From positions 1 to 64,000 of the forward strand of contig NZ_JACHON010000006.1 of the NCBI RefSeq assembly GCF_014206945.1: a DNA stretch of 64,000 nt. The letters are read 5' to 3'. The stretch comes from Gracilibacillus halotolerans (GTDB lineage: Bacteria > Bacillota > Bacilli > Bacillales > Amphibacillaceae). Shown piece by piece: positions 31,951-44,870 of this stretch; within the stretch, counting starts at the first letter, position 1; each line of letters starts with the position of its first letter. The translations under genes and the position numbers were made by a program. Under the pieces are notes generated by a model. The model was not told the DNA's origin and made no database searches. It saw only the letters and a program-made list of their open reading frames with translations.

Positions 31951-34029
31951 ATGGCTAGAGAGTTCTCCTTGGAGAATACACGTAATATCGGTATCATGGC
32001 ACACATTGATGCTGGTAAGACAACAACAACTGAACGTATTCTGTTTTATACTGGTCGTATCCACAAACTTGGTGAAACGCACGAAGGTGCATCCCAAATG
32101 GACTGGATGGAGCAGGAGCAGGAACGTGGTATTACGATTACTTCCGCAGCAACGACTGCACAATGGAAAGGTCACCGAATTAACATCATCGACACACCTG
32201 GGCACGTAGACTTCACAGTAGAAGTAGAACGTTCCCTACGTGTACTTGATGGTGCGGTAACGGTTCTTGATGCTCAATCTGGTGTTGAGCCTCAAACAGA
32301 AACTGTTTGGCGACAAGCAACAACTTACGGAGTACCTCGTATCGTTTTCGTAAACAAAATGGATAAAACAGGTGCAGACTTCTTATACTCATTAGGAACA
32401 CTTAATGATCGTTTAGGAGCGAATGCACACCCTGTACAACTTCCTATTGGTGCGGAAGATCAGTTCGAAGGAATTATCGACCTTATCGAAATGGAAGCAT
32501 TCTATTATGAAGATGATTTAGGTACACGTACAGAAGCTAAGCCGATTCCAGACGATTTAAAAGACAAAGCAGAAGAATTACGTACGAACCTTATTGAAGC
32601 AGTAGCAGAACTTGATGAAGATTTAATGGAACGTTATTTAGAGGGAGAAGAAATCTCCAATGACGAATTACGTAAAGCGGTGCGTTCTGCAACGTTGTCT
32701 GTTGAATTCTTCCCAGTATTCTGTGGATCAGCATTCAAAAACAAAGGGGTTCAATTGTTAATCGATGGTGTTGTAGATTATCTACCATCACCACTTGATA
32801 TTCCGCCAATCGAAGGTACTGTTCCTCAAACAGAAGAAGCAGTAGTTCGTAAAGCAGATGACAACGAACCATTCTCTGCATTAGCGTTTAAAGTAATGAC
32901 AGATCCATTCGTCGGGAAATTAACTTTCTTCCGAGTGTATTCTGGAACATTAAAATCAGGTTCATACGTTCAAAACTCCAGTAAAGGAAAAAGAGAACGT
33001 ATTGGACGAATTCTACAGATGCACGCGAATTCTCGTGAAGAGATTGATGAAGTTCACGCTGGAGACATCGCAAGTGCCGTTGGTTTAAAAGATACAGCAA
33101 CAGGGGATACTCTATGTGCTGAAAAAGATCTTGTAATCCTTGAGTCTATGGAATTCCCTGAGCCTGTTATCTCTGTTGCGATTGAGCCTAAGTCTAAAGC
33201 TGACCAAGATAAAATGGGTATGGCATTAGCTAAATTGGCTGAAGAAGATCCAACATTCAAAACAGAAACAAACCAAGAGACTGGCCAAACAATTATCTCT
33301 GGTATGGGTGAACTTCACCTAGACGTAATTGTTGACCGCCTCAAGAGAGAATTCAAAGTAGAAGCAAATGTTGGTGCTCCACAAGTATCTTACCGTGAGA
33401 CATTCCGTCAGGCTGCTGAAGTTGAAGGTAAATTCGTTCGTCAGTCAGGTGGTCGTGGTCAATACGGACACGTTTGGGTTAAATTCGAACCAAACGAAGA
33501 AGGAGCAGGCTTCGAATTTGTTAACAACATTGTTGGTGGGGTAGTACCTCGTGAATATATTCCTGCCGTTGAAGCTGGTATTAAAGAATCAATGGAAAAT
33601 GGTGTACTTGCAGGTTATCCACTAATCGATGTTAAAGCAACACTATATGATGGAAGCTATCATGATGTTGACTCTAACGAGACTGCATTTAAAGTAGCAG
33701 CATCTATGGCACTTAAAGGTGCTAAAAACAAATGTAATCCAGTACTATTAGAACCAATGATGAAAGTGGAAATCGTTATGCCAGAAGAATACATGGGTGA
33801 TATCATGGGTGACGTAACTTCCCGTCGTGGACGTGTAGAAGGTATGGAAGCTCGTGGAAATGCTCAAGTAGTTAATGCATTCGTTCCACTATCTGAAATG
33901 TTTGGTTATGCAACAGCATTACGTTCTAATACACAAGGACGCGGTACGTATACAATGTACTTCGATCACTACGAAGAAGTACCGAAGAGTGTAGCAGAAG
34001 AAATTATTAAGAAAAATGCTGGTGAATAA
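31951..34029 (+). CDS. fusA: Elongation factor G
   Basis: 692-residue translocation GTPase. G1 AHIDAGKT (17-24), switch [13 protein letters not shown]3 DTPGH, G4 NKMDKTGAD; domains II-V follow to [27 protein letters not shown]. Typical length. Confidence 0.98.
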   Translation: MAREFSLENTRNIGIMAHIDAGKTTTTERILFYTGRIHKLGETHEGASQMDWMEQEQERGITITSAATTAQWKGHRINIIDTPGHVDFTVEVERSLRVLDGAVTVLDAQSGVEPQTETVWRQATTYGVPRIVFVNKMDKTGADFLYSLGTLNDRLGANAHPVQLPIGAEDQFEGIIDLIEMEAFYYEDDLGTRTEAKPIPDDLKDKAEELRTNLIEAVAELDEDLMERYLEGEEISNDELRKAVRSATLSVEFFPVFCGSAFKNKGVQLLIDGVVDYLPSPLDIPPIEGTVPQTEEAVVRKADDNEPFSALAFKVMTDPFVGKLTFFRVYSGTLKSGSYVQNSSKGKRERIGRILQMHANSREEIDEVHAGDIASAVGLKDTATGDTLCAEKDLVILESMEFPEPVISVAIEPKSKADQDKMGMALAKLAEEDPTFKTETNQETGQTIISGMGELHLDVIVDRLKREFKVEANVGAPQVSYRETFRQAAEVEGKFVRQSGGRGQYGHVWVKFEPNEEGAGFEFVNNIVGGVVPREYIPAVEAGIKESMENGVLAGYPLIDVKATLYDGSYHDVDSNETAFKVAASMALKGAKNKCNPVLLEPMMKVEIVMPEEYMGDIMGDVTSRRGRVEGMEARGNAQVVNAFVPLSEMFGYATALRSNTQGRGTYTMYFDHYEEVPKSVAEEIIKKNAGE

Positions 34030-34140
34030 TTGATTTTTTTCTAAAACTCACGTATAACATGTATTATAGGCACGGATTAGTCTGCTGCTGAAATACTTGT
34101 AAATAAAATTATACTTATTCATTTAAAGGAGGAACTATAA

Positions 34141-35331
34141 ATGGCTAAAGAAAAATTTGACCGTTCGAAACAACACGTTAACGTTGGAACTTTAGGACAC
34201 GTTGACCACGGTAAAACAACTTTAACTGCTGCTATCACAACTGTAATGGCAAAAGTAAATGGTGACGGAGACGCGAGAGGTTACGACCAAATCGATAACG
34301 CACCAGAAGAAAAAGAGCGTGGAATCACAATCTCAACTTCCCACGTAGAGTATGAAACAGAAACTCGTCACTATGCACACGTAGACTGCCCAGGACACGC
34401 TGACTATGTTAAAAACATGATCACAGGTGCTGCGCAAATGGATGGAGCGATTCTAGTAGTATCTGCTGCTGACGGTCCAATGCCACAAACTCGTGAGCAC
34501 ATTCTTTTATCTCGTCAAGTAGGGGTACCTGCATTCGTAGTATTCCTAAACAAAGTTGACATGGTTGATGACGAAGAGCTTCTTGAATTAGTTGAAATGG
34601 AAGTTCGTGACCTATTAACTGAGTATGACTTCCCTGGTGACGATGTTCCAGTAATCGCTGGTTCTGCACTAAAAGCACTTGAAGGTGACGCAGCATACGA
34701 AGAAAAAATCGTTGAGCTTATGGCAGCAGTTGATGAGTATATCCCAAGCCCTGAGCGTGACACTGATAAACCGTTCATGATGCCAGTAGAGGACGTATTC
34801 TCTATCACTGGTCGTGGTACTGTTGCAACTGGACGTGTTGAGCGTGGAGTTGTAAAAGTTGGAGACGAAATCGAAATTATCGGTCTTGCAGAAGAGCCTG
34901 GTAAAACAACTGTAACTGGTGTTGAAATGTTCCGTAAGCTTCTTGATTACGCAGAAGCTGGAGATAACATTGGTGCACTTCTTCGTGGGGTTGCTCGTGA
35001 AGATATTCAACGTGGTCAAGTACTTGCTAAGCCAGGTACGATTACTCCACATACTAAATTTAAAGCAGAAGTTTACGTATTATCAAAAGACGAAGGTGGA
35101 CGTCATACTCCATTCTTCTCCAACTACCGTCCTCAGTTCTACTTCCGTACAACTGACGTAACTGGTATTTGTGAATTACCTGAAGGTGTAGAAATGGTTA
35201 TGCCTGGAGATAACGTTGAAATGACTGTTGAACTTATCTCTCCAATCGCGATTGAAGAAGGAACTAAATTCTCAATCCGTGAAGGTGGACGTACAGTAGG
35301 CGCTGGCGTTGTAGCTGCGATTTCTCAGTAA
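34141..35331 (+). CDS. tuf: Elongation factor Tu
   Basis: 396 residues. G1 GHVDHGKT (19-26), RGITIST, DCPGH, NKVD and SALKALEGD. Delivers aminoacyl-tRNA. Codon use is strongly biased, as expected for a top-expressed gene. RBS AAAGGAGGA. A 111-base gap from fusA may hold its own promoter, but none was called. Confidence 0.98.
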   Translation: MAKEKFDRSKQHVNVGTLGHVDHGKTTLTAAITTVMAKVNGDGDARGYDQIDNAPEEKERGITISTSHVEYETETRHYAHVDCPGHADYVKNMITGAAQMDGAILVVSAADGPMPQTREHILLSRQVGVPAFVVFLNKVDMVDDEELLELVEMEVRDLLTEYDFPGDDVPVIAGSALKALEGDAAYEEKIVELMAAVDEYIPSPERDTDKPFMMPVEDVFSITGRGTVATGRVERGVVKVGDEIEIIGLAEEPGKTTVTGVEMFRKLLDYAEAGDNIGALLRGVAREDIQRGQVLAKPGTITPHTKFKAEVYVLSKDEGGRHTPFFSNYRPQFYFRTTDVTGICELPEGVEMVMPGDNVEMTVELISPIAIEEGTKFSIREGGRTVGAGVVAAISQ

Positions 35332-35346
35332 TTATAACGACATATA

Positions 35347-35379
35347 AAAAAGCAGGTGGTGCATTCCGCCTGCTTTTTG
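35347..35379 (+). terminator. Terminator of the str operon
   Basis: AAAAAGCAGGTGG / CCGCCTGCTTTTT stem with a 6-base loop, immediately after tuf. Confidence 0.9.
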
Positions 35380-35569
35380 CTTCTTACCAAGCTAGAGGGT
35401 GTTAGGAGAAATAAGATCGCTATCTTCAATGAGCACTTTTATAAAGTAGTTCGAGGATGAAAAAACACTCAAAAACTAACTATAAGGCTCTCATTTTTTT
35501 GTACTTTTATAGTAAAGATTGAGATTTACAAATAATCTAGAGAAATATGCAAAAAAATCATGATAAACC

Positions 35570-35598
35570 TTGCATTCTCTCTACTTTTTTTATATAAT
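35570..35598 (+). promoter_or_regulatory. Promoter of the S10 operon
   Basis: TTGCAT (35570-35575), 17-base spacer, TATAAT (35593-35598). The ~190 bases between the tuf terminator and this promoter hold nothing recognised. Confidence 0.85.
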
Positions 35599-35604
35599 GT
35601 TTAA

Positions 35605-36040
<436 letters not shown>

Positions 36041-36068
36041 AATTGATAATTAATAGGAGGTGTGACGG

Positions 36069-36698
36069 ATGACGAAAGGAATCTTAGGTCGCAAAATCGG
36101 CATGACTCAATTATTCTCTGAAACAGGAGAAGTCGTACCAGTAACTGTTATTGAAGCAGAACCTAACGTAGTATTACAAAAGCGTACTGAAGAGAACGAT
36201 GGTTATGAAGCGATTCAAATTGGCTTTGCTGATCAAAAGAAAAATCGTACTAATAAACCTGAAGTAGGTCATGCTGAAAAAGCAAATACTACTCCTAAGC
36301 GCTTCGTTCGTGAAATCCGTGACGTAAATCTTGACGAGTATGAATTAGGTCAAGAAATTAACGTAGAGATTTTCCAAACTGGAGACAAAATTGATGTAAC
36401 AGGTACTTCTAAAGGGAAAGGATTCCAAGGCTCTATCAAGCGTCATAATCAAGCACGCGGACCGATGTCTCACGGATCTCGTTACCATAGAAGACCAGGT
36501 ACAATGGGTGCAGTAGACCCAATGCGCGTATTCAAAGGTAAAAACTTACCTGGACAAATGGGTGGAGAGCAAATCACTATCCAAAACCTAGAAGTAGTTA
36601 AAGTAGATGCTGAACGCAACCTACTATTAGTAAAAGGTAACGTACCAGGTGCAAAAAAATCATTCGTTAAAATTACGAGTGCAATTAAGGCTAACTAA
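36069..36698 (+). CDS. rplC: Ribosomal protein uL3
   Basis: 209 residues; reaches the peptidyl transferase centre through its central loop ([17 protein letters not shown]). Starts [27 protein letters not shown]. Confidence 0.97.
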   Translation: MTKGILGRKIGMTQLFSETGEVVPVTVIEAEPNVVLQKRTEENDGYEAIQIGFADQKKNRTNKPEVGHAEKANTTPKRFVREIRDVNLDEYELGQEINVEIFQTGDKIDVTGTSKGKGFQGSIKRHNQARGPMSHGSRYHRRPGTMGAVDPMRVFKGKNLPGQMGGEQITIQNLEVVKVDAERNLLLVKGNVPGAKKSFVKITSAIKAN

Positions 36699-36723
36699 TT
36701 AATAACCGAAGGGAGGATACGTC

Positions 36724-37347
36724 ATGCCTAAAGTAGCACTATACAATCAAACTGGTTCTCATGTTGGAGATGTTGAGATCAATGACGATGTTTTCGGCAT
36801 TGAGCCTAACGAGCATGTACTATATGAAGCAATCGTTATGCAGCAAGCTTCATTACGTCAAGGTACACATAAAGTAAAAAACCGTTCGGAAGTAAGAGGT
36901 GGAGGACGCAAACCATGGCGCCAAAAAGGTACTGGTAGAGCACGTCAAGGTTCTATACGTTCACCACAGTGGGTAGGCGGTGGAACAGTATTCGGTCCTA
37001 CACCAAGAAGCTACAGCTACAAATTACCAAAAAAAGTTCGTAAATTAGCGCTTAAGTCTGCTCTTTCTTCTAAAGTGAAAGATGACAGTTTAATTGTTTT
37101 AGAAGGTCTTGCGATCGATACACCAAAAACAAAAGAAGTTGTCTCTATGCTTCAAGCATTAAACGCAAATGAAAAAGCATTAATCGTTACTGCTGATAGA
37201 GATGAAGTATTAGAAAAGTCTGCAAACAACCTTCAAGGAGTTAAAGTTATCTCAGTAGGTGAAGTAAACGTACTGGATTTAGTTGCTCATAACAAACTAA
37301 TCATTACGAAGGAAGCAGCTGAAAAAGCAGGGGAGGTGCTTGGATAA
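36724..37347 (+). CDS. rplD: Ribosomal protein uL4
   Basis: 207 residues; its extended loop ([19 protein letters not shown], about 60-78) lines the exit-tunnel constriction, a site of macrolide-resistance changes; no change is evident. Ends just before rplW. Confidence 0.96.
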   Translation: MPKVALYNQTGSHVGDVEINDDVFGIEPNEHVLYEAIVMQQASLRQGTHKVKNRSEVRGGGRKPWRQKGTGRARQGSIRSPQWVGGGTVFGPTPRSYSYKLPKKVRKLALKSALSSKVKDDSLIVLEGLAIDTPKTKEVVSMLQALNANEKALIVTADRDEVLEKSANNLQGVKVISVGEVNVLDLVAHNKLIITKEAAEKAGEVLG

Positions 37348-37348
37348 G

Positions 37349-37636
37349 ATGGAAGCTCGTGATATCGTTAAGCGCCCTGTAATTACAGAAAACTCTGCTG
37401 ATCTAATGGCAGAAAAGAAATACACATTTGAAGTAAATAAAAAAGCAAACAAACACCAAATCAAAGATGCAGTTGAAGAAATTTTTGGTGTAAAAGTAGT
37501 TCAAGTAAACACTATGAACTTAAAAGGTAAGTTTAAACGTATGGGAAGATACGGAGGATATCGTCCGGACCGTAAAAAAGCCATCGTTCAACTATCTGAA
37601 GATAGTAAAGAACTAGATTTCTTTGAAAGTCTATAA
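37349..37636 (+). CDS. rplW: Ribosomal protein uL23
   Basis: 95 residues; tunnel-exit docking site for trigger factor and SRP. ATG 37349 ([14 protein letters not shown]) follows GGGAGGTG; an in-frame TTG at 37340, overlapping rplD, is possible but is only 3 bases from the RBS. Confidence 0.94.
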   Translation: MEARDIVKRPVITENSADLMAEKKYTFEVNKKANKHQIKDAVEEIFGVKVVQVNTMNLKGKFKRMGRYGGYRPDRKKAIVQLSEDSKELDFFESL

Positions 37637-37661
37637 ATTGAATTAAAAGGAGGGAAAAAAG

Positions 37662-38492
37662 ATGGCGATTAAAAAGTATAAACCGACATCTAACGGTCGT
37701 AGAAATATGTCCGTACTTGATTTCGCGGAGATTACAACAGATACTCCTGAAAAATCACTATTAGCACCTTTAAGCAAACGTGCTGGTCGTAACAACCAAG
37801 GTAAATTAACTGTTCGTCATCATGGCGGTGGTCATAAGCGTAAGTACCGTATCATCGATTTCAAACGTAACAAAGATGGAATACCAGGTACCGTTGCTAC
37901 AATCGAATATGATCCTAACCGTTCTGCAAACATTGCACTTATCCATTATGCTGATGGTGAGAAGCGTTATATTCTTGCACCTAAAGGCATTAAAGTAGGT
38001 GACAAAATAGAGTCTGGTCCAAACGCAGACATTAAAGTAGGTAATGCATTACCTTTAGAAGATATTCCAGAAGGTACGGTTATCCACAACATCGAGCTTA
38101 AGCCAGGTCGTGGAGGACAATTAGCTAGATCTGCTGGAGCTGAAGCACAATTACTAGGTCGTGAAGGTAAATACGTATTAGTACGTTTAGCTTCTGGTGA
38201 AGTAAGATTGATTCTAGCTACTTGTCGCGCAACAGTAGGCCAAGTTGGAAACATTGAGCATGAATTAATACGCGTTGGTAAAGCAGGTCGTTCTCGTTGG
38301 TTAGGCAAGCGTCCAACAGTTCGTGGATCTGTAATGAACCCTAACGATCACCCACACGGTGGTGGTGAAGGACGTACACCAATCGGACGTAAATCACCTA
38401 TGTCTCCATGGGGTAAACCAACTCTTGGATTGAAAACACGTAATAAGAATAAAGCATCTAACAAATATATCGTTAGAGGCCGTAAAAAATAA
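37662..38492 (+). CDS. rplB: Ribosomal protein uL2
   Basis: 276 residues; needed for subunit joining and peptidyl transfer. The conserved [14 protein letters not shown] histidine region lies near residue 226. RBS AAAAGGAGGG. Confidence 0.97.
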   Translation: MAIKKYKPTSNGRRNMSVLDFAEITTDTPEKSLLAPLSKRAGRNNQGKLTVRHHGGGHKRKYRIIDFKRNKDGIPGTVATIEYDPNRSANIALIHYADGEKRYILAPKGIKVGDKIESGPNADIKVGNALPLEDIPEGTVIHNIELKPGRGGQLARSAGAEAQLLGREGKYVLVRLASGEVRLILATCRATVGQVGNIEHELIRVGKAGRSRWLGKRPTVRGSVMNPNDHPHGGGEGRTPIGRKSPMSPWGKPTLGLKTRNKNKASNKYIVRGRKK

Positions 38493-38549
38493 CGGGGTTG
38501 TAAGACGGGAGTTAATACCCGTCCAGCAATCACGAAGGGAGGCTTATAC

Positions 38550-38828
38550 ATGGGTCGTAGTTTGAAAAAGGGACCTTTCGCAGATGAACATCTTTTGAAT
38601 AAGGTTGAAAAATTAAATGAAGATGATAAAAAACAAGTAGTAAAAACGTGGTCTAGACGTTCTACTATTTTCCCTAACTTTGTCGGTCACACAATCGCAG
38701 TTTATGATGGCCGCAAACATGTACCGGTTTATATCACGGAAGATATGGTTGGACACAAATTAGGAGAATTTGCACCAACGCGTTCTTTCAGAGGGCATTC
38801 CGGTGATGACAAGAAAACAAAACGCTAA
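38550..38828 (+). CDS. rpsS: Ribosomal protein uS19
   Basis: 92 residues; 30S head, partners with S13 at the bridge to 50[15 protein letters not shown] start and [16 protein letters not shown] end are conserved. RBS GAAGGGAGG. Confidence 0.97.
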   Translation: MGRSLKKGPFADEHLLNKVEKLNEDDKKQVVKTWSRRSTIFPNFVGHTIAVYDGRKHVPVYITEDMVGHKLGEFAPTRSFRGHSGDDKKTKR

Positions 38829-38847
38829 ATGAGAGGAGGTACTCCCT

Positions 38848-39189
38848 ATGCAAGCTAAAGCAGTTGCAAAATCTGTTCGTATTGCTCCTCGTAAAGTCCG
38901 TCTCGTTATCGACTTAGTCCGCGGAAAAGAAGTAGGAGAAGCAATCGCAATTTTAAAACACACTCAGCGCGGTGCATCACCAGTAGTTGAGAAATTAATT
39001 AACTCTGCTATCGCAAATGCAGAGCATAACTATGAAATGGATCCAAACAATCTATATATTTCTGAAGCGTTCGTGAACGAAGGTATGACATTGAAACGTT
39101 TCCGTCCAAGAGCACAAGGACGTGCATCACAAATTAACAAAAGAACTAGCCATATTACAGTAGTTCTATCAGAAAAAAAGGAGGGATAA
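38848..39189 (+). CDS. rplV: Ribosomal protein uL22
   Basis: 113 residues; beta-hairpin extends into the exit tunnel ([11 protein letters not shown] region, here [19 protein letters not shown]). RBS GAGAGGAGGT. Confidence 0.96.
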   Translation: MQAKAVAKSVRIAPRKVRLVIDLVRGKEVGEAIAILKHTQRGASPVVEKLINSAIANAEHNYEMDPNNLYISEAFVNEGMTLKRFRPRAQGRASQINKRTSHITVVLSEKKEG

Positions 39190-39192
39190 TCT

Positions 39193-39834
39193 GTGGGACA
39201 GAAAGTAAATCCTAACGGTCTTCGTGTAGGTGTTATCCGTGACTGGGAATCAAAATGGTACGCAGGAAAAGATTATGCTGATTTATTACATGAAGACATC
39301 AAAATTCGTGAATATATTGAAGAACGTTTAAAAGATGGAGCAGTATCCAAAGTTGAAATTGAGAGAGCTGCAAATCGTATCAATATTTCTATCTCTACAG
39401 CTAAACCAGGTATGGTAATCGGTAAAGGTGGATCTGAGGTAGAAGCACTTCGTAAATCTCTTAACCAACTAACAGGTAAAAGAGTTCACATTAATATTGT
39501 AGAAGTTAAAAGAGCAGATTTAGATGCGAAATTAGTAGCTGAAAATATCGCTCGTCAATTAGAAAATCGTGTTTCATTCCGTCGTGTACAAAAACAAGCT
39601 ATCCAACGTGCTATGCGTGCAGGAGCTCAAGGAGTTCGTACACAAGTATCTGGTCGATTAGGCGGAGCAGACATGGCTAGAGCAGAACATTACAGTGAAG
39701 GTACAGTTCCACTTCATACTTTACGTGCTGATATCGATTATGGTACTGCAGAAGCAGATACTACTTATGGAAAATTAGGTGTAAAAGTATGGATTTATCG
39801 TGGAGAGGTCCTTCCAACAAAAAGCAGTAAATAA
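39193..39834 (+). CDS. rpsC: Ribosomal protein uS3
   Basis: 213 residues; mRNA entry-site protein with a type II KH domain ([14 protein letters not shown]). GTG start after AAGGAGGG, inside the 3-base gap after rplV. Confidence 0.96.
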   Translation: MGQKVNPNGLRVGVIRDWESKWYAGKDYADLLHEDIKIREYIEERLKDGAVSKVEIERAANRINISISTAKPGMVIGKGGSEVEALRKSLNQLTGKRVHINIVEVKRADLDAKLVAENIARQLENRVSFRRVQKQAIQRAMRAGAQGVRTQVSGRLGGADMARAEHYSEGTVPLHTLRADIDYGTAEADTTYGKLGVKVWIYRGEVLPTKSSK

Positions 39835-39852
39835 GGAAGGGGGCAATATAAT

Positions 39853-40287
39853 ATGTTAATGCCAAAACGTGTTAAATATCGTAAACAACATCGTGGTCGT
39901 ATGAAAGGTAACGCAAAAGGCGGTACAGAAGTTACATTTGGCGAGTTCGGTCTTCAAGCTGTTGAAGCTTCATGGATTACTGCACGTCAGATCGAGGCTG
40001 CTCGTATTGCAATGACTCGTTATATGAAACGTGGTGGGAAAGTTTGGATTAAAATCTTCCCAGACAAACCATATACTGCAAAACCCCTAGAAGTACGAAT
40101 GGGTTCAGGTAAAGGTGCTCCAGAAGGTTGGGTATCTGTAGTAAAACCAGGTAAAATCATGTTTGAAATTGGTGGTGTATCTGAAGAGGTTGCTCGCGAA
40201 GCGTTGCGATTAGCATCTCATAAATTGCCAATTAGAACGAAATTCGTAAAACGACAAGATATTGGTGGTGAAATGAATGAAGGTTAA
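39853..40287 (+). CDS. rplP: Ribosomal protein uL16
   Basis: 144 residues; lies at the A-site side of the peptidyl transferase centre. [21 protein letters not shown] start and [13 protein letters not shown] loop. Overlaps rpmC by 11 bases. Confidence 0.96.
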   Translation: MLMPKRVKYRKQHRGRMKGNAKGGTEVTFGEFGLQAVEASWITARQIEAARIAMTRYMKRGGKVWIKIFPDKPYTAKPLEVRMGSGKGAPEGWVSVVKPGKIMFEIGGVSEEVAREALRLASHKLPIRTKFVKRQDIGGEMNEG

Positions 40288-40480
40288 AGAAATTAGAGAA
40301 TTAACCACTGCCGAAATAGAACAACAGGTAAAGACATTAAAAGAAGAACTCTTTAACTTACGATTCCAACTTGCAACTGGCCAATTGGAAAACACAGCAC
40401 GTCTTCGTGAAGTACGCAAGTCTATTGCACGCATGAAGACGGTAGCGCGTGAAAGAGAGCTCAACGTAAATAATGGATAA
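40277..40480 (+). CDS. rpmC: Ribosomal protein uL29
   Basis: 67-residue two-helix protein near the tunnel exit; contacts L23 and nascent-chain factors. Conserved [23 protein letters not shown]. Its ATG and RBS (GGTGGTGA) lie within the end of rplP. Confidence 0.95.
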   Translation: MKVKEIRELTTAEIEQQVKTLKEELFNLRFQLATGQLENTARLREVRKSIARMKTVARERELNVNNG

Positions 40481-40498
40481 TAAAGGAGGTCAGCCTCA

Positions 40499-40762
40499 AT
40501 GAGTGAGCGTAATAATCGTAAAGTTTATACTGGACGCGTAGTTTCAGATAAAATGGAAAAGACAATCACAGTCTTAGTTGAAACATATAAATTTCACCCT
40601 TTATACGGCAAGCGAGTGAAATATTCTAAAAAGTTTAAAACACATGATGAAAACAATACAGCTAAAATTGGCGACGTTGTTCGCATTATGGAAACTAAAC
40701 CACAATCTAAAACGAAAAGATTTCGTTTGATTGAAGTTGTAGAAGAATCAGTAATTATTTAA
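40499..40762 (+). CDS. rpsQ: Ribosomal protein uS17
   Basis: 87 residues; primary 16S 5'-domain binder, OB fold. [17 protein letters not shown] start. RBS AAAGGAGGT. Confidence 0.96.
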   Translation: MSERNNRKVYTGRVVSDKMEKTITVLVETYKFHPLYGKRVKYSKKFKTHDENNTAKIGDVVRIMETKPQSKTKRFRLIEVVEESVII

Positions 40763-40795
40763 CAGTCGGTAAAGTCCGAAGGGAGGTACACACAG

Positions 40796-41164
40796 ATGAT
40801 TCAACAGGAATCTCGATTAAAAGTTGCTGACAACTCTGGTGCTCGTGAAGTACTTACTATTAAAGTACTTGGAGGAACTGGACGCAAAACAGCAAACATT
40901 GGTGATGTAATTGTTTGTACGGTGAAAGAAGCAACACCTGGAGGCGTTGTTAAAAAAGGTGAAGTCGTGAGAGCTGTTATTGTACGATCAAAGAGTGGTG
41001 TAAGAAGAAAAGACGGTTCTTATATCCGATTCGATGAAAATGCAGCTGTTATCATCCGTGAGGATAAAAGTCCAAGAGGTACACGTATATTTGGACCTGT
41101 TGCACGTGAACTGCGCGATGCACAATTTATGAAAATCGTATCATTAGCTCCAGAGGTAATCTAG
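40796..41164 (+). CDS. rplN: Ribosomal protein uL14
   Basis: 122 residues; forms an intersubunit bridge and the RsfS silencing-factor site. [20 protein letters not shown] and [14 protein letters not shown] are conserved. RBS AGGGAGGT. Confidence 0.97.
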   Translation: MIQQESRLKVADNSGAREVLTIKVLGGTGRKTANIGDVIVCTVKEATPGGVVKKGEVVRAVIVRSKSGVRRKDGSYIRFDENAAVIIREDKSPRGTRIFGPVARELRDAQFMKIVSLAPEVI

Positions 41165-41205
41165 GAAGCACGAGCGTTAAAAACGTGTGAGGAGGTGCGC
41201 ATAGC

Positions 41206-41517
41206 ATGCATGTTAAAAAAGGTGACAAAGTCCAAGTAATAGCTGGTAAAGATAAAGGAAAACAAGGAAATATCCTTGCAGTTTTCCCTAAAAAAGATCG
41301 AGTTCTTGTAGAAGGAATTAACATGGTTAAGAAACACGCAAAACCTTCACAAGAAAACCCGCAAGGCGGTATTTTAAATCAAGAAGCATCTATTCATGTT
41401 TCGAATGTAATGCCAATTGATCCTAAATCAGGTGAGCCAACACGAGTTGGTTATGAAGTGCGAGATGGTAAGAAAGTTCGAATCGCTAAAAAATCTGGTG
41501 AAGCTCTAGATAAATAA
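41206..41517 (+). CDS. rplX: Ribosomal protein uL24
   Basis: 103 residues; assembly initiator with an N-terminal KOW motif ([18 protein letters not shown]). RBS GAGGAGGTG. Confidence 0.96.
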   Translation: MHVKKGDKVQVIAGKDKGKQGNILAVFPKKDRVLVEGINMVKKHAKPSQENPQGGILNQEASIHVSNVMPIDPKSGEPTRVGYEVRDGKKVRIAKKSGEALDK

Positions 41518-41543
41518 TATAGCGATGAAAGGAGGTTTACATG

Positions 41544-42083
41544 ATGAACACTTTAAAGGAAAAGTACAATAATGAAGTAGTTTCTTCTCTAATGGAGAAA
41601 TTTAATTATAAATCTGTAATGGAAGTCCCAAAAGTAGAAAAAATCGTAGTAAACATGGGTGTCGGAGATGCGGTACAAAACTCTAAAGCTCTTGATATGG
41701 CAGTAGAAGAATTATCGCAAATCACTGGACAACGCCCAGTAATTACAAAAGCGAAGAAATCAATCGCAGGTTTCCGTTTACGTGAGGGAATGCCAATAGG
41801 TGCTAAAGTAACTTTACGTGGCGAAAGAATGTATGATTTCCTTCAAAAGCTTGTTGATGTATCTTTACCACGTGTACGTGACTTCCGTGGTATCTCAAAA
41901 AAAGCATTTGATGGCCGTGGTAACTATACTTTAGGTGTTAAAGAGCAATTAATCTTCCCGGAAATTAATTACGATCAAGTAAGCAAAGTGAGAGGTATGG
42001 ATGTTGTGATCGTAACAACAGCTAATACGGACGAAGAAGCTGCTGAACTTCTAACACAACTTGGCATGCCTTTCCAAAAATAA
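41544..42083 (+). CDS. rplE: Ribosomal protein uL5
   Basis: 179 residues; binds 5S rRNA and contacts P-site t[19 protein letters not shown] and the C-terminal [18 protein letters not shown] are conserved. ATG 41544 gives the usual MNxLKEKY start; ATG 41541 immediately before it is an alternative. Confidence 0.96.
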   Translation: MNTLKEKYNNEVVSSLMEKFNYKSVMEVPKVEKIVVNMGVGDAVQNSKALDMAVEELSQITGQRPVITKAKKSIAGFRLREGMPIGAKVTLRGERMYDFLQKLVDVSLPRVRDFRGISKKAFDGRGNYTLGVKEQLIFPEINYDQVSKVRGMDVVIVTTANTDEEAAELLTQLGMPFQK

Positions 42084-42290
<207 letters not shown>

Positions 42291-42319
42291 AACCCCAGAT
42301 TGGGAAGGAGGTATTTTTA

Positions 42320-42718
42320 ATGGTTATGACAGATCCAATTTCAGATATGCTGACACGAATCCGTAACGCTAACATGGTACGCCATGAGAAATTAGAGTTA
42401 CCAGCATCGAATCTTAAAAAAGAAGTTGCAGAAATTTTAAAGCGCGAAGGATTCATTCGCGATTACGAATACATTGAAGACAATAAACAAGGTGCTCTTC
42501 GAATCTTTTTGAAGTACGGTCCAAACAATGAACGAATCATAACTGGCCTGAAACGTATTAGTAAACCCGGTTTACGTGTTTATGCAAAAGCAGACGAACT
42601 TCCTAAAGTACTAAACGGCTTAGGAATTGCAATTGTTTCTACTTCAAAAGGAGTTTTAACTGACAAAGAAGCACGCCAACAAGCAGTCGGCGGAGAAGTA
42701 TTAGCTTATATCTGGTAA
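42320..42718 (+). CDS. rpsH: Ribosomal protein uS8
   Basis: 132 residues; central-domain 16S binder and, in E. coli, spc operon repressor. [16 protein letters not shown] and [13 protein letters not shown] are conserved. RBS GGGAAGGAGG. Confidence 0.96.
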   Translation: MVMTDPISDMLTRIRNANMVRHEKLELPASNLKKEVAEILKREGFIRDYEYIEDNKQGALRIFLKYGPNNERIITGLKRISKPGLRVYAKADELPKVLNGLGIAIVSTSKGVLTDKEARQQAVGGEVLAYIW

Positions 42719-42746
42719 TTATTCTTTATGACAGGAGGTGTACTGC

Positions 42747-43283
42747 ATGTCACGTATCGGTTTAAAACCAATCGAAATTCCACAAGGTGTGGAAGTTAAA
42801 ATAAATGATAACAATGTAACTGTAAAAGGTCCTAAAGGTGAGCTTAGTCGTTCTATTCATTCTGAGATGATCGTTAAAGTTGAAGATAATCAAGTAACGG
42901 TTAGCCGCCCAAATGATAGCAAGCTTGCAAAGTCTCTACATGGTACAACTCGTAGCATCATTTTCAACATGGTTGAAGGTGTGAAAAATGGCTTTGAGAA
43001 AGCTTTAGAAATCCAAGGTGTAGGTTACCGAGCTCAATTACAAGGGAAAAAACTTGTAGTAAACGCTGGTTACTCTCATCCAGTAGAAATCGTTCCTGAA
43101 GAAGGAATCGAAGTTGAAGTACCAACAAACACACGTATCGTTATTAAAGGGTACGACAAAGAAAAAGTTGGCGCACTAGCAGCTAATATCCGTGCTATTC
43201 GTCCGCCTGAGCCATATAAAGGTAAAGGTATTCGTTATGAAGGCGAATATGTACGTCGTAAAGAAGGTAAGACTGCTAAGTAA
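42747..43283 (+). CDS. rplF: Ribosomal protein uL6
   Basis: 178 residues; near the sarcin-ricin loop. [14 protein letters not shown] start and [17 protein letters not shown]-terminal signature. ATG 42747 follows AGGAGGTG; the GTG at 42738 is inside the RBS. Confidence 0.96.
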   Translation: MSRIGLKPIEIPQGVEVKINDNNVTVKGPKGELSRSIHSEMIVKVEDNQVTVSRPNDSKLAKSLHGTTRSIIFNMVEGVKNGFEKALEIQGVGYRAQLQGKKLVVNAGYSHPVEIVPEEGIEVEVPTNTRIVIKGYDKEKVGALAANIRAIRPPEPYKGKGIRYEGEYVRRKEGKTAK

Positions 43284-43313
43284 GATTAGCTAGGACAGAA
43301 AGGAGTGACCCAG

Positions 43314-43676
43314 ATGATCACAAAACCTGATCGTAATGATGTTAGAAAAAGAAGACATCAAAGAATCCGTAAATCACTTTTTGGAACAGCTGAACGTCCT
43401 CGTTTGAATGTTTACCGTTCCAACAAGCATATTTATGCACAGTTAATCGATGACGAAAATAGTGTAACTCTAGCAAGTGCTTCTACTGTTGATAAAGAGG
43501 TAAGCCTAGAATCTACTAGTAATACAGCTGCAGCAGAAAAAGTTGGCGAGCTTATTGCGAAACGTGCATTAGATAAAGGACATAAGAACGTAGTATTTGA
43601 TCGTGGAGGATATTTATATCACGGTCGTATCAAGACATTAGCAGACGCTGCTCGTGAAGCAGGTCTTGAATTTTAA
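43314..43676 (+). CDS. rplR: Ribosomal protein uL18
   Basis: 120 residues; 5S rRNA binder working with L5. [16 protein letters not shown] and [24 protein letters not shown] are conserved. ATG 43314 chosen after AAAGGAGTG. Confidence 0.96.
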   Translation: MITKPDRNDVRKRRHQRIRKSLFGTAERPRLNVYRSNKHIYAQLIDDENSVTLASASTVDKEVSLESTSNTAAAEKVGELIAKRALDKGHKNVVFDRGGYLYHGRIKTLADAAREAGLEF

Positions 43677-43694
43677 TAGAAGGAGGGACATAAT

Positions 43695-44198
43695 TTGCAA
43701 AATACTATCGATCCGAACAAACTAGATCTTGAAGAACGTGTTGTTACAATTAATCGTGTAGCAAAGGTTGTTAAAGGTGGACGTCGTTTCCGTTTTGCTG
43801 CATTGGTTGTTGTTGGAGATAAAAATGGTCATGTAGGCTTTGGAACTGGTAAAGCTCAAGAAGTGCCAGAAGCAATTAGAAAAGCATTTGATAATGCAAA
43901 GAAAAACTTAATTACAGTACCAATCGTAGGAACTTCTATTCCACACGAAATCCATGGTCAATTCGGAGCAGGAAATGTACTATTAAAACCTGCTGTTGAA
44001 GGTACAGGGGTTATCGCAGGTGGACCTGTTCGTGCGGTATTAGAATTAGCAGGTATTGGTGATATCCTTTCTAAATCATTAGGTTCGAATACGCCGATTA
44101 ACGTGATTCGTGCAACATTAAACGGTTTAGAGAACTTAAAACCTGCAGAAGAAGTTGCAAAACTTCGTGGAAAAACTGTAGAAGAATTGTTAGGATAA
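43695..44198 (+). CDS. rpsE: Ribosomal protein uS5
   Basis: 167 residues; mRNA entry and accuracy. [19 protein letters not shown], the spectinomycin loop region, and [26 protein letters not shown] start after GAAGGAGGG. Confidence 0.96.
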   Translation: MQNTIDPNKLDLEERVVTINRVAKVVKGGRRFRFAALVVVGDKNGHVGFGTGKAQEVPEAIRKAFDNAKKNLITVPIVGTSIPHEIHGQFGAGNVLLKPAVEGTGVIAGGPVRAVLELAGIGDILSKSLGSNTPINVIRATLNGLENLKPAEEVAKLRGKTVEELLG

Positions 44199-44211
44199 GG
44201 AGGGAAACATT

Positions 44212-44394
44212 ATGTCTAATAAATTAGAAATTACCCTCAAACGCAGTGTGATTGGTCGTCCTGGAGATCAAAAAGAAACTGTTAAAACTCTAGGCCTTAA
44301 AAAAATTCGCCAATCAGTAGTACGTGAAGATACTCCAGCTGTCCGAGGCATGATTAATAAGGTATCTCACTTAGTAGAAGTGAAAGAAATATAA
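44212..44394 (+). CDS. rpmD: Ribosomal protein uL30
   Basis: 60 residues, standard short bacterial L30: [32 protein letters not shown]. Confidence 0.96.
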   Translation: MSNKLEITLKRSVIGRPGDQKETVKTLGLKKIRQSVVREDTPAVRGMINKVSHLVEVKEI

Positions 44395-44432
44395 TAATGT
44401 CCGAAATGATATAACAATGAGGAGGTGCTCGA

Positions 44433-44870
44433 ATGAAACTTCATGAATTGAAACCAGCTCAAAAGAGAAAAAGCCCTAATCGTGTAGGACGTGGTATGTC
44501 CTCAGGAAATGGAAAAACTTCTGGTCGAGGACATAAAGGTCAAAAAGCTCGTTCTGGCGGTGGTGTTCGTCCAGGATTTGAAGGTGGACAAATGCCTTTA
44601 TTCCAACGACTTCCTAAGCGTGGATTCACAAATATTCACCGTAAAGAGTTTTCTATTGTCAACCTAGAAGCATTAAACCAATTCGATGAAGGTACGGAAG
44701 TTACACCTGAGCTTTTACTTGAAACTGGTACGTTAAGCAAAGTAAAGGCCGGAGTTAAGATTCTTGGTAACGGTAAGTTAGAAAAGAAATTAACAGTAAA
44801 AGCTCATAAGTTCTCTGCTTCAGCTAAAGAAGCAATCGAAGCGGCAGGCGGCCAAGTTGAGGTGATTTAA
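44433..44870 (+). CDS. rplO: Ribosomal protein uL15
   Basis: 145 residues; late assembly protein. Gly-rich [22 protein letters not shown]-terminal extension. Its TAA overlaps the secY ATG (TAATG). Confidence 0.96.
   Translation: MKLHELKPAQKRKSPNRVGRGMSSGNGKTSGRGHKGQKARSGGGVRPGFEGGQMPLFQRLPKRGFTNIHRKEFSIVNLEALNQFDEGTEVTPELLLETGTLSKVKAGVKILGNGKLEKKLTVKAHKFSASAKEAIEAAGGQVEVI

Noticed and set aside
34421-35052. Long minus-strand open frames over tuf and other highly expressed genes
   Set aside because: Codon-bias shadows of the sense genes; no RBS or family match.
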